From positions 1-9,339 of the forward strand of contig CALWDV010000046.1 in the NCBI GenBank assembly GCA_944376785.1: a stretch of 9,339 nt of DNA, in the 5' to 3' direction. Below the pieces are notes generated by a model. The model worked only from the letters and a program-made list of their open reading frames with translations. It did no database searches and had not been told where the DNA came from. The position numbers and the translations under genes were made by a program. Every line of letters begins with the position of its first letter. Within the stretch, counting starts at the first letter, position 1. This DNA is from an uncultured Clostridia bacterium (GTDB taxonomy: Bacteria > Bacillota > Clostridia > Christensenellales > UBA1242). Below, piece by piece: positions 1 through 7,204 of the stretch.

Positions 1-1547
1 AAATAATTTTTTGCAATTTGCAATTTTTCAAATGCTGTGTAACTATCAACATTAATAATTTCCATTCTATCAAGTAATGGTGCCGGAATTCTTTCTGCAT
101 AGTTTGCTGTTGCAATAAACAACACCTTACTTAAATCAAAAGGAACTTCCAAAAAATTATCTCTAAACGCATTATTTTGTTGTGGGTCTAAAACTTCTAA
201 CAGTGCACTTGCAGGGTCACCATGAATGTCTGTTGTTATTTTATCAATTTCATCAAGCAAAAACACAGGGTTGTTAGAACCAGCAATTTTTAGGTTATGA
301 ATAATTTTTCCAACCATTGCCCCAACAAAGGTTTTACGGTGCCCTCTAATTTCACTTTCATCATGAACACCACCCAAAGTCAATTTAACAAAATTTCTGC
401 CAAGTGCATTTGCCACCGATTTTGCAATACTGGTTTTTCCAACACCTGGTGCACCAACCAAACACAAAATTTGACCACTTATTTTATTGTTTAAATTTAA
501 AACAGCCAAATATTCCAAAATTCTGGTTTTTACTTTTTCCAAGCCAAAATGTTCCTTGTTTAAAACTTCTTTGGCATGATTAATATCCATATTATCCTTA
601 GTTGAAACATTCCAAGGAAGTTCAATTATTGTTTCCAAATAGTTTTTTAACACATTATAATCTGCTGCCATTGTTGGAGTTTTTGTTAATTTTCTTAATT
701 GTTGTAAAACATAATCTTCTGTTTTTTTAGGCATTTTACATGCCAAAATTTTTTGTTCTAACGCATCAAATTCGTTTTCTTCGCCAATTTCTTCGTTTAA
801 ATATTTTATTTTTTCTTTAATATACATTTCTTTTTGGCGTTTTTCATTTTCTTTTCTAATTTTATCATCAATACGTTTGTTTAATGCTTCCATACTAAAC
901 ATTTTGTTAATTAAAACAATTAAATATTCAAGTTTGTTTTCCATATTAACTTCACGTATTAATTCATATTGCTCTTTAACAGAAAAATCACTTGTTACAG
1001 CAATTAAACTAACAACCACACTGGGGTCGGCATTAGTTTTAATATAGTTTATTAAATCCACACTTATTTTTCGGTTGGAATAATTAACATAATTTAAAAA
1101 TAGATTTTTTGCTTTTTCTAATAATAATTTTGTTGTTTCTGTGGTTGAGTTTGTTACTTCCAACGGAACAACATGTGCAACTTCCACCCCATCAACCATT
1201 GAAATGCTTAAAATGTTTGCAAAATATAACACATTACATATGTAATTTAAACCTTTATCACGTGCATTAACACATTCAATTCTGCACACTGCACCAACTT
1301 TGTTATATCTAGCCAAATCATTATTATCATCAAATTTTTCTGTTGTGATTATAAACATCTCATCGTTGTTGCTAATGTTTAATATCACACCTTTTAAAAA
1401 TTCATCTTCAATATCATCAGTAAAAGGCAAATAAGGAAAAGGCAAATTTGATTTAAAAGTTGGAACAACTTTTGCATCTAATTCAACTTTTTCAATATTT
1501 TTATAATATTCATTATATTCAGCATAAAAATTTCTTTTATTTTCCAC
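1..1547 (-). CDS. lon: ATP-dependent Lon protease, N-terminal two-thirds (cut by window edge)
   Basis: Lon degrades misfolded and regulatory proteins in the cytoplasm as an AAA+ hexamer. The frame reads 515 codons from a GTG at 1547 and runs off the left edge, so the sensor-2 region and the Ser-Lys protease domain are not visible. The N-terminal substrate-binding domain (about 1-200) is divergent and lacks the usual PLRD-type opening. A charged linker follows (about 225-260, with QKEMYIKEKIK), then ELPWN, the AAA+ Walker A GAPGVGKT at 365-372, the GGVHDESEIRGHR segment, and Walker B FLLDEIDK with D432-E433. DPASALLEVLDP and an IATAN motif come next. The Walker positions lie about nine residues beyond those of E. 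coli Lon, so the start is plausible. The GTG is chosen because AGGA lies 7 bases upstream and no ATG competes. It is a single gene behind its own promoter. The family call is very secure. Confidence 0.96.
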   Translation of the reverse strand, partial: MENKRNFYAEYNEYYKNIEKVELDAKVVPTFKSNLPFPYLPFTDDIEDEFLKGVILNISNNDEMFIITTEKFDDNNDLARYNKVGAVCRIECVNARDKGLNYICNVLYFANILSISMVDGVEVAHVVPLEVTNSTTETTKLLLEKAKNLFLNYVNYSNRKISVDLINYIKTNADPSVVVSLIAVTSDFSVKEQYELIREVNMENKLEYLIVLINKMFSMEALNKRIDDKIRKENEKRQKEMYIKEKIKYLNEEIGEENEFDALEQKILACKMPKKTEDYVLQQLRKLTKTPTMAADYNVLKNYLETIIELPWNVSTKDNMDINHAKEVLNKEHFGLEKVKTRILEYLAVLNLNNKISGQILCLVGAPGVGKTSIAKSVANALGRNFVKLTLGGVHDESEIRGHRKTFVGAMVGKIIHNLKIAGSNNPVFLLDEIDKITTDIHGDPASALLEVLDPQQNNAFRDNFLEVPFDLSKVLFIATANYAERIPAPLLDRMEIINVDSYTAFEKLQIAKNY

Positions 1548-1554
1548 GTAAATT

Positions 1555-1558
1555 TCCT
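1555..1558 (-). promoter_or_regulatory. Ribosome binding site fixing the GTG start of lon
   Basis: On the minus strand AAAGGAAA contains AGGA, 7 bases before the GTG at 1547. No in-frame ATG lies nearby, so this site decides the unusual start. Confidence 0.7.
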
Positions 1559-1579
1559 TTTAAAATTAAATATATATTT

Positions 1580-1608
1580 AGTATAACCTAAAAACCTGTT
1601 TTTTTCAA
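1580..1608 (-). promoter_or_regulatory. Sigma-A-type promoter of lon
   Basis: On the minus strand there is a -35 TTGAAA (1608-1603), a 17-bp spacer and a -10 TATACT (1585-1580). Each hexamer matches the consensus at five of six bases. Transcription would start near 1573, leaving a leader of about 26 bases. A tandem AGGTT lies inside the spacer, but its spacing does not fit the CtsR heptad operator. Confidence 0.7.
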
Positions 1609-1622
1609 ATATTAATTAATGT

Positions 1623-1659
1623 AAAAAAATTAAAAAGAAAGGAAAAATCCTTTCTTTTT
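1623..1659 (-). terminator. Intrinsic terminator after tkt
   Basis: A 12-bp perfect inverted repeat (1632-1643 with 1648-1659) and a 4-base loop directly abut the tkt stop codon. On the minus strand it is followed by a T-rich run, so it ends the transketolase transcript. Only three pairs are G-C, so it may be leaky. The plus-strand copy also has T-rich sequence after it, but no plus-strand gene needs it. Confidence 0.75.
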
Positions 1660-3609
1660 TTATTTTAAGTATTTTTTAATTTTTGAAACAATGCTTTTTG
1701 TGTCAAGTTTTAGTTCTTTTAAAACATCTGTTGGCATTGCACTTTTTCCAAATGTGTTAAGTCCAATAACTTCACCATTTGAAATATATTTATAAAAACT
1801 TAAATCAGAACTTAACTCAATGGCAAAGGTTAAAACTTTTTTATCAACAACTTTTTCTTTGTAGGAATCTGGTTGTTCATCAAAAATTTCCATACATGGC
1901 ATACTAACAACTCTAACACCTTTTCCGCCATCTTCTAGTTCCTTCGCAACATCTAATGCAGTTTGAACTTCACTTCCAGTTGCAATTAGAATAACATCAA
2001 GTTTTTTGCCTTCTTCCTTAACAACATATGCACCTTTTTTTGCTTTTTCATAGTCGCTTTCAATAGGTTCTAAATCCTGCCTTGAAAGTGATAACACAGA
2101 TGGTGCATTTAGGTTAACAGCACATGCATAACAAGCACAAGTTTCTTTAAAATCGGCTGGACGGAACACATATGTGTTTGGTTGACTTCTAAACATTGGC
2201 AACTGTTCAACAGGTTGATGTGTTGGACCATCTTGTCCCACCATAACTGAATCGTGTGTTAAAACATATAGCACTCTTAAACCACTAAGTGCAGATAATC
2301 TAATTCCACCTTTTAAATAATCAGCAAACGACATAAATGTTGAAACAAATGGAGTTAATCCACCATATAAAGCCATTCCGTTGGCAATGCAACTCATCGC
2401 AAATTCTCTAATGCCAAACAAAATGTTTCTTCCGGCAGAAGTTTCATTAAAGTTTGAACTATAAATTTGTGCTTTTGTGCTACTAACAACATCGGCACAA
2501 CCACCAATTAAATAAGGGTAATTTTCTGCTAAAACATTAAGCACTTCACCACCAGCATTTCTGGTGCTAGATTTTTTATTTTCTAAACCCTGCAAAAATT
2601 TATCACAATCGGCAAAACTGTTTTCTAAATATGTGTTTAAAATTTTGTAATCGGCAGGATAGTTTTTCTTGTATGTTTGCAAACGTTCTTCAAATTCTGC
2701 ATTAACTTCATCATATCTATTTGAAAAACTTGCAAAAAGTTCTTTTGCTTTATCATTTAATTCAAAAGGTTCTTGTGTTATTCCAAGTTTTGCTTTTAGT
2801 TTTTCGGTTTCTTCTTCCCCAAGTGGTGCACCATGGCTTTTGTTAGAACCTGCCAAACTAGAACCATATCCAATAACACTGTTAACAATAATTAAAGTTG
2901 GTTTATTGCTTTGTTTTGCTTTGTTTAATGCAGAAACAATTTTATCAACATTGTTTCCATCTTTAACTTCTAAAACATTAAAGCCATAACCTTTAAACAC
3001 AAGTTTTGTGTTTTGTTTGTTTGTGTTTTCAAGTTTGCCATCAAGTGTAACTTTATTATAGTCATAAATAACAATTAACTTGTTTAATTTTAATGTTCCT
3101 GCCAAACTTAATGCTTCATTTGCAACACCTTCCATTAAACAGCCATCGCCAACCAAACAATAAGTGTAATTATCAAAAAGTTTATATTCTGGTTTGTTAA
3201 ATATTGCCGCCATATGTTTTTCTGCAATAGCCATACCAACAGCATTAGCAACACCTTGACCAAGTGGCCCTGTTGTTGCATCAACAGCATTATCTTTTGT
3301 TACTTCTGGGTGACCCGGACAACGAGAATTTAATGTTCTAAAACTTTTTAAGTCATCACTAGAAAAACTAAATCCACAAGCATGCAAGGTTGCATATAAA
3401 ATTGCAGAACCATGTCCAGCCGACAAAACAAATCGGTCACGAAGCATATGTTTTTCTGCTTTTGGAGTTACCTTTAAAACTTTTGAATATAGTGAATATA
3501 ATATTGGTGCTGCACCCAAAGCAATTCCAGGGTGTCCACTATTTGCAGTGTTAATTTCGTCCATCGCAAGAACTCTTAAAGAGTTAACACAAAAGTTATC
3601 GTTTCTCAT
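1660..3609 (-). CDS. tkt: Transketolase
   Basis: This thiamine-diphosphate enzyme moves two-carbon ketol units between sugar phosphates (xylulose-5-P, ribose-5-P, erythrose-4-P, sedoheptulose-7-P, fructose-6-P, glyceraldehyde-3-P) in the non-oxidative pentose phosphate pathway. At 649 residues it is full length. The SGHPG box with H26 is at 24-28. The diphosphate/Mg motif runs from G154-D155-G156 to N185, at the same numbers as in E. coli TktA. The pyrimidine-domain GIREF carries catalytic-type E402, and GQDGPTHQP carries H464. SLSRQDL and the C-terminal domain follow. The ATG at 3609 is preferred over an in-frame TTG at 3621 because GAGGA sits 5 bases before it and SGHPG then falls at the family's usual position. 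The gene overlaps the upstream kinase-like gene by 14 bp, so it is probably translationally coupled and co-transcribed from the promoter near 4190. The function is very secure. Confidence 0.97.
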   Translation of the reverse strand: MRNDNFCVNSLRVLAMDEINTANSGHPGIALGAAPILYSLYSKVLKVTPKAEKHMLRDRFVLSAGHGSAILYATLHACGFSFSSDDLKSFRTLNSRCPGHPEVTKDNAVDATTGPLGQGVANAVGMAIAEKHMAAIFNKPEYKLFDNYTYCLVGDGCLMEGVANEALSLAGTLKLNKLIVIYDYNKVTLDGKLENTNKQNTKLVFKGYGFNVLEVKDGNNVDKIVSALNKAKQSNKPTLIIVNSVIGYGSSLAGSNKSHGAPLGEEETEKLKAKLGITQEPFELNDKAKELFASFSNRYDEVNAEFEERLQTYKKNYPADYKILNTYLENSFADCDKFLQGLENKKSSTRNAGGEVLNVLAENYPYLIGGCADVVSSTKAQIYSSNFNETSAGRNILFGIREFAMSCIANGMALYGGLTPFVSTFMSFADYLKGGIRLSALSGLRVLYVLTHDSVMVGQDGPTHQPVEQLPMFRSQPNTYVFRPADFKETCACYACAVNLNAPSVLSLSRQDLEPIESDYEKAKKGAYVVKEEGKKLDVILIATGSEVQTALDVAKELEDGGKGVRVVSMPCMEIFDEQPDSYKEKVVDKKVLTFAIELSSDLSFYKYISNGEVIGLNTFGKSAMPTDVLKELKLDTKSIVSKIKKYLK

Positions 3610-4099
3610 AATATTCCTCAATCTTATTTAAAATTGTTTTTACAACACTAGTTATAGTTCCATTTGCCAAAACCACAATGTTTGAATAACCTTTTAAAAC
3701 CTTATCCCTTTCCACAAACATTTTTAGTGCTAAATCGGCTTCATCTTTTTTTAATTTTTCATCTGCCAACTTAATTTTATATTCAGGTTTGTTTAGTTTT
3801 AAATATATTATTATGGAACCTTGTTTTAAAAATTTTAAATTTTTTTCATTATTTAAACTTTTATAATCTAATGTTATAACTGTGTTTTCATAGCTTGATA
3901 ATGTTTTTATTTTATTTGTTTCTTGCTTTAAAATATAATCTTTTCCAACAATATTTTCTGCTTCAATAATATCAATAAAGTCATAAGACAACAATTCATT
4001 CACATCTGCATAAAACATTTCAAGCGCGTCTGCAACACGTTTGGCCACTTTTTTTGTGTATTTTTCAAGTAGTCCAACAATGCAAATGTTTGTTATCAT
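3596..4099 (-). CDS. Shikimate-kinase-like protein with degenerate active site (possible pseudokinase)
   Basis: This 167-residue protein has the length and segment order of shikimate kinase, but its catalytic motifs are gone. Residues 8-38 align without gaps to the P-loop strand, loop and helix, yet GxxGxGKST is replaced by GLLEKYTKK (9-17). The DxD that contacts shikimate reads D32-V-N34. The GExxFRxxE segment reads G52...I56-L57...E60, losing the substrate arginine. The GGG loop after strand VIT (74-76) is L-D-Y, and no RPL lid is seen. The late R131 and the C-terminal helix remain. The fold assignment comes from manual alignment and is moderately sure; catalysis looks impossible by the family mechanism. 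The ATG is preceded by AAAGGAG with 5-base spacing. The gene is first in an operon and overlaps tkt. An intact frame and good signals argue against a dead gene. Its function is unknown, perhaps structural or regulatory. Confidence 0.75.
   Translation of the reverse strand: MITNICIVGLLEKYTKKVAKRVADALEMFYADVNELLSYDFIDIIEAENIVGKDYILKQETNKIKTLSSYENTVITLDYKSLNNEKNLKFLKQGSIIIYLKLNKPEYKIKLADEKLKKDEADLALKMFVERDKVLKGYSNIVVLANGTITSVVKTILNKIEEYYEKR
3615..3619 (-). promoter_or_regulatory. Ribosome binding site fixing the tkt ATG start
   Basis: GAGGA on the minus strand lies 5 bases upstream of the ATG at 3609, inside the last codons of the upstream gene. It overlaps the alternative TTG at 3621, which has no comparable site. 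The downstream ATG is therefore the likely start. Confidence 0.7.
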
Positions 4100-4144
4100 A
4101 AATGCTCCTTTAAAGATTTAATATAACAATAAACAAAAATTATT

Positions 4145-4173
4145 ATGCTATAATTAATAATATTATATAGCAT
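4145..4173 (-). repeat. Inverted repeat over the -10 and start site, possible operator
   Basis: A perfect 8-bp inverted repeat, ATGCTATA (4145-4152) and TATAGCAT (4166-4173), has 13 bases between the arms. The arm centres are 21 bp apart, about two helical turns on one DNA face. One arm covers part of the -10. This is the geometry of a repressor site, but no known regulator motif is recognised. Confidence 0.35.
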
Positions 4174-4190
4174 TTAATTTATTTTCACAA
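4162..4190 (-). promoter_or_regulatory. Promoter of the kinase-like gene and tkt operon
   Basis: On the minus strand there is TTGTGA (4190-4185), a 17-bp spacer and a perfect TATAAT (4167-4162). Transcription would start near 4155, about 55 bases before the ATG at 4099. The -35 matches only four of six bases, so an activator or modest strength is possible. The region is very AT-rich, so some chance resemblance is expected. Confidence 0.6.
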
Positions 4191-4234
4191 TTAATTAAAT
4201 CATTTATAAAAAAACCTTTTTAATAAAAATTTGT

Positions 4235-4264
4235 AAAAAAATAAAGCCAAATTAATGGCTTTAT
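4235..4264 (-). terminator. Intrinsic terminator after nrdG
   Basis: A 9-bp perfect stem (4241-4249 with 4256-4264) and a 6-base loop overlap the nrdG stop codon. On the minus strand they are followed at once by six T residues (4240-4235). This separates the nrdDG unit from the kinase-like/tkt unit. Confidence 0.85.
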
Positions 4265-4938
4265 ATGTTTTTTATTATAAAGTTGTTAACCAAATAACCA
4301 ACCTTTTCTTTAATTTTATTAAATTCACTTGGAGTGTGTGGTTGCAAAATTTCTTTAACAATATGCTCTGGTTTTTTATATTGTTGCAAAGAATATGTTT
4401 TTGCACCTTTAATGTGATTAACAATTTTTTCAATGTCTTCACAAGTTAAGTTTGGTGCAAAAGTTGTTCTAAACTCATAATCAACACCACAATTTTTAAT
4501 GTAGTTAATGCTGTTTTCAATTTCTTTAATGTTTGGAACGGTTGTTATAATATTATATTTTTCTAGGGGTGCTTTTATATCCATTGCAACATAATCAATT
4601 AAATTTTTTTCAACCAAATTTTTTAAAACATTTAAATTAGTTCCATTTGTGTCTAATTTAACTTTAAAACCCAATTTTTTTATTTTTTCAATAAAATTTT
4701 CTAAATCGGGTTGCAATGTTGGTTCGCCACCAGTTATTACAACACCATCAATAAACCCTTTTCTTTCTTTTAAAAAATCAAAAACATAATCTTCTTCAAT
4801 TTCGCCATATTTTTGTGATATTAAATTATGATTATGACAATACCAGCAATTCATATTGCAACCAGCCGTGAAAACAACACATGCAATATTTGCTGGATAA
4901 TCAACAAACGAGTTTTTAATAAAACCAGAAATTTCCAT
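4261..4938 (-). CDS. nrdG: Anaerobic ribonucleoside-triphosphate reductase activating protein (radical SAM)
   Basis: This activase uses a [4Fe-4S] cluster and S-adenosylmethionine to install the glycyl radical on NrdD. The 225-residue protein shows the radical-SAM cluster motif CNMNCWYC (C27, C31, C34), the GGEP motif at 70-73 and a late YEFRTTFAP segment. Those features fit the PflA-like NrdG subfamily rather than the shorter E. coli type. The ATG at 4938 places the cluster about 27 residues in, as expected. It follows nrdD by 39 bases with no terminator between, so the pair is an operon and the partner is the NrdD next door. Its ribosome site is weak (an AGAG-type stretch), and an AT-only inverted repeat lies just upstream. 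Lower translation than NrdD would suit a catalytic activase, but that is inference. Confidence 0.95.
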   Translation of the reverse strand: MEISGFIKNSFVDYPANIACVVFTAGCNMNCWYCHNHNLISQKYGEIEEDYVFDFLKERKGFIDGVVITGGEPTLQPDLENFIEKIKKLGFKVKLDTNGTNLNVLKNLVEKNLIDYVAMDIKAPLEKYNIITTVPNIKEIENSINYIKNCGVDYEFRTTFAPNLTCEDIEKIVNHIKGAKTYSLQQYKKPEHIVKEILQPHTPSEFNKIKEKVGYLVNNFIIKNI

Positions 4939-4952
4939 AATATTTCTCTTTT

Positions 4953-4974
4953 TTTAATTTAAGTTTAAATTAAA
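4953..4974 (-). repeat. A/T inverted repeat in the nrdD-nrdG spacer
   Basis: Ten bases at 4953-4962 are the exact reverse complement of 4965-4974. The RNA could fold as a 9-bp all-A-U stem with a 4-base loop. On the minus strand it is followed by A residues rather than U, so it is not a terminator. It could protect the 3' end of nrdD mRNA or tune nrdG translation, or it may be a chance product of AT-rich sequence. Confidence 0.35.
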
Positions 4975-4977
4975 TGT

Positions 4978-7089
4978 TTATGCCTGAACACTATTTTTTA
5001 AAACTTCATTTTTGTTAATAATAAATTTTTTACGTCTTAAATATTCTTCATGTTTGGAATCGTTAAACGAATCAATACAACGCAAATAACCAACAATTCT
5101 TGACCAAACTTCTGTTTTTTGTTTACATTCAGGGCACTCAAAGTGTTCACCTGCAATATAACCATGTTGTGGACAAATGCTAAAAGTTGGCGTTAAAGAA
5201 ATGTAAGGCATTTTTGAAGTTTCAAAAATCTTTCTTATTAATGCTTTGGCAACTTCTCTGTCTTCAATTTTTTCGCCTAAATAAAGGTGTAAAACCGTTC
5301 CACCAGTGTAAAGTGATTGAAGTTCGTCTTGAAGTTTAATAACTTTGAAAATATCATCAGTAAATTCAACAGGAAGTTGAGTGCTGTTTGTGTAACTTGG
5401 ACATTCTTTTCCTGCTGTTATAATGTCAGGGAAACGTTTTTTATCCATTTTGGCAAAACGTGTTCCTGTTCCTTCTGCTGGTGTTGCTTCCAAGTTATAA
5501 ATGTTGCCAGATTCTTGTTGATAATCTTGCATTTTAGCACGAAGATGATGCATAACTTTTAAAGCAAATTCTTGGCCTTCTTTTGTGGTTAAATCTTTTC
5601 CCATAAAGTTTAACAAACACTCATTCATACCATTAATTCCAATGGTGTTAAAATGATTTGCCCAATATTGACCTGTGCGTTTTTTAACATCTTTTAAATA
5701 AAATGTGCAATATGGATAAAGCCCTTGATCACTTTGTTTTTCAACAACTTTACGTTTAATTTCCAAACTGGTTTTTGCAATGTCGGTTAATCTGTCTAGT
5801 TCGCTAAAAAATTCCTCTTCGGTTTTGCAAAGATAACCCAATCTTGGCAAATTAATTGTAACAACCCCAATAGAGCCAGTTAACGGATTTGAACCAAAAA
5901 GTCCACCACCACGTTTTCTTAATTCCCTAACATCAAGCCTTAACCTGCAACACATACTAACAGCATCTTCTGGGCTTAAATCTGAGTTAATGTAATTTGC
6001 AAAATATGGTATTCCATATTTACAAGTCATATCCATTATTGCATTAGCAACATCACTGTTCCAATCAAAATCTTTTGTTACATTAATTGTTGGAATTGGA
6101 AATGTGAACACTCTGCCATCTGCATCACCTTCTGTCATAACTTCGCAAAATGCTTTGTTAATCATATCCATTTCTGCTTGATAATCACCATAGGTTGTGT
6201 CCTGATATTCACCACCAATAATAATTGGTTGGTCTTTTAATGTTCTTGGAACTTTTATATCTAATGTAATGTTACTAAATGGTGATTGAAAACCAACACG
6301 TGTTGGCACATTTAAGTTAAAAATAAATTCCTGAATGCATTGTTTAACTTGTTTATAATTTAAGTTATCATATCTAATAAATGGAGCACAATATGTGTCA
6401 AAACTGCTCCATGCTTGTGCACCAGCTGTTTCGCCTTGTGTTGTGAATGTTGCATTAACAATAATGCCCAAAAAACTTCTTAAATGTTTTGGTGGTGCCG
6501 ACCTAACCTTTCCTTTTGCACCATCAAAACCTTCAACTAAAAGTTGTTTTAAATCCCAACCAGCACAATATGCACCAAAAAATCCAAGGTCATGAATGTG
6601 AATTGCACCACTTTTATGTGCTTCGGCAACTTCTGTTGGATAAATTTCGTTTAACCAATAATGTTTTGTAAAACTTTCTCTAACATAGTTGTTAAGTCCT
6701 GCAACACTATATGATTGATTAGCATTTTCTTTAACAAGCCAATCTTCATCGTTTAAATATTTGTTAAACATACTTATGGTTGCACCAATTAAAGCATTAT
6801 CTTGCCTTGCAGCATTTCTTTTTTCACGGTAAAGAATATAAGCTTTGGCTGTTTGAGCATGTCTGTTTTCAATTAAAACTTTTTCAACAACATTTTGAAT
6901 ATCTTCAACTGTTGGAATTTTTCCATCATATTTTTCGTTAACAATTTCCACAACTTGTTTTGCCAAATCGTTTGCTTTGTCAACATCTTCACCACCACAT
7001 GCTTTTGCTGCTTTAAAAATTGCCTGAGCAATTTTGTTTCCATCAAAATCCTGTTTGTCGCCATTACGCTTATATACTTGCTTAACCAT
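4978..7089 (-). CDS. nrdD: Anaerobic (class III) ribonucleoside-triphosphate reductase
   Basis: NrdD reduces ribonucleoside triphosphates to deoxyribonucleotides without oxygen, using a stable glycyl radical made by NrdG. The 703-residue protein is full length. An N-terminal ATP-cone (about 3-95, opening with VYKRNGDKQDF) should sense ATP/dATP and set overall activity. The barrel follows, with SMCCRL (C380, C381, one probably the thiyl-radical cysteine) and GGGLFGSNPLTGSIG. Near the C-terminus is a zinc-type site CPQH (C639, H642) and CPEC (C652, C655). The radical loop RIVGY places the radical glycine at G667, 36 residues from the end. CPxH in place of CxxC occurs in related enzymes as I recall them. 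The ATG at 7089 has AAGGGGG 8 bases upstream. It leads the nrdDG operon behind an NrdR-type promoter. Confidence 0.97.
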   Translation of the reverse strand: MVKQVYKRNGDKQDFDGNKIAQAIFKAAKACGGEDVDKANDLAKQVVEIVNEKYDGKIPTVEDIQNVVEKVLIENRHAQTAKAYILYREKRNAARQDNALIGATISMFNKYLNDEDWLVKENANQSYSVAGLNNYVRESFTKHYWLNEIYPTEVAEAHKSGAIHIHDLGFFGAYCAGWDLKQLLVEGFDGAKGKVRSAPPKHLRSFLGIIVNATFTTQGETAGAQAWSSFDTYCAPFIRYDNLNYKQVKQCIQEFIFNLNVPTRVGFQSPFSNITLDIKVPRTLKDQPIIIGGEYQDTTYGDYQAEMDMINKAFCEVMTEGDADGRVFTFPIPTINVTKDFDWNSDVANAIMDMTCKYGIPYFANYINSDLSPEDAVSMCCRLRLDVRELRKRGGGLFGSNPLTGSIGVVTINLPRLGYLCKTEEEFFSELDRLTDIAKTSLEIKRKVVEKQSDQGLYPYCTFYLKDVKKRTGQYWANHFNTIGINGMNECLLNFMGKDLTTKEGQEFALKVMHHLRAKMQDYQQESGNIYNLEATPAEGTGTRFAKMDKKRFPDIITAGKECPSYTNSTQLPVEFTDDIFKVIKLQDELQSLYTGGTVLHLYLGEKIEDREVAKALIRKIFETSKMPYISLTPTFSICPQHGYIAGEHFECPECKQKTEVWSRIVGYLRCIDSFNDSKHEEYLRRKKFIINKNEVLKNSVQA

Positions 7090-7147
7090 TTTATTTTCCC
7101 CCTTAAACTTAATTAAACTTGGTTTTTATATTTCCCCCTAAGTTTAA
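7090..7147 (-). promoter_or_regulatory. nrdD leader with duplicated G-rich ribosome-site sequence and alternative stems
   Basis: The minus-strand leader holds two G5 tracts followed by similar A-rich sequence, 36 bp apart (7134-7138 and 7098-7102). The one at 7098-7102 is the ribosome site, 8 bases from the ATG. The TAAACTT-type arm at 7139-7147 is the exact complement of 7103-7111. Eight of its bases can instead pair with a second AAGTTTAA copy (about 7113-7120), so two mutually exclusive hairpins are possible. The stem over 7103-7111 abuts the ribosome site. No known riboswitch class is recognised. Confidence 0.4.
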
Positions 7148-7162
7148 ATCTTGTTACTCAAA

Positions 7163-7191
7163 ATTTAACACGACACAACATATTGTGTCAA
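7163..7191 (-). promoter_or_regulatory. Promoter of nrdDG
   Basis: On the minus strand there is a perfect TTGACA (7191-7186), a 17-bp spacer and TTAAAT (7168-7163, four of six). Transcription would start near 7156, giving a leader of about 67 bases. The -35 and spacer are covered by the first NrdR-type box. Confidence 0.7.
7173..7188. promoter_or_regulatory. NrdR box 1
   Basis: ACACAACATATTGTGT matches 15 of 16 positions of the NrdR consensus as I recall it (acaCwAtATaTwGtgt). It lies inside the promoter, between and over the -35 and spacer, where NrdR bound to ATP/dATP would block RNA polymerase. The nrdR gene itself is not in the window. Confidence 0.85.
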
Positions 7192-7204
7192 ACGTTTAAC
7201 AAAA

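Noticed and set aside
1581..1597. Tandem AGGTT in the lon promoter as a CtsR heat-shock operator
   Set aside because: CtsR sites are GGTCAAA heptads with a three-base gap. Here the units lack CAAA and the spacing is 8 bp.
2669..2989. Plus-strand open frame of about 106 codons inside tkt
   Set aside because: It lies wholly opposite conserved transketolase codons, has no ribosome site of note and resembles no known protein. The other plus-strand open frames within lon, nrdG and nrdD are the same kind of shadow.
3596..4099. Functional shikimate kinase (aroK)
   Set aside because: The nucleotide-binding P-loop lysine and Ser/Thr, the GGG loop and the substrate arginine are all missing, so the enzyme name would mislead.
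4953..4974. Terminator between nrdD and nrdG
   Set aside because: The stem has only A-U pairs and is followed by A residues on the transcribed strand, so no U tail is present and read-through into nrdG is expected.
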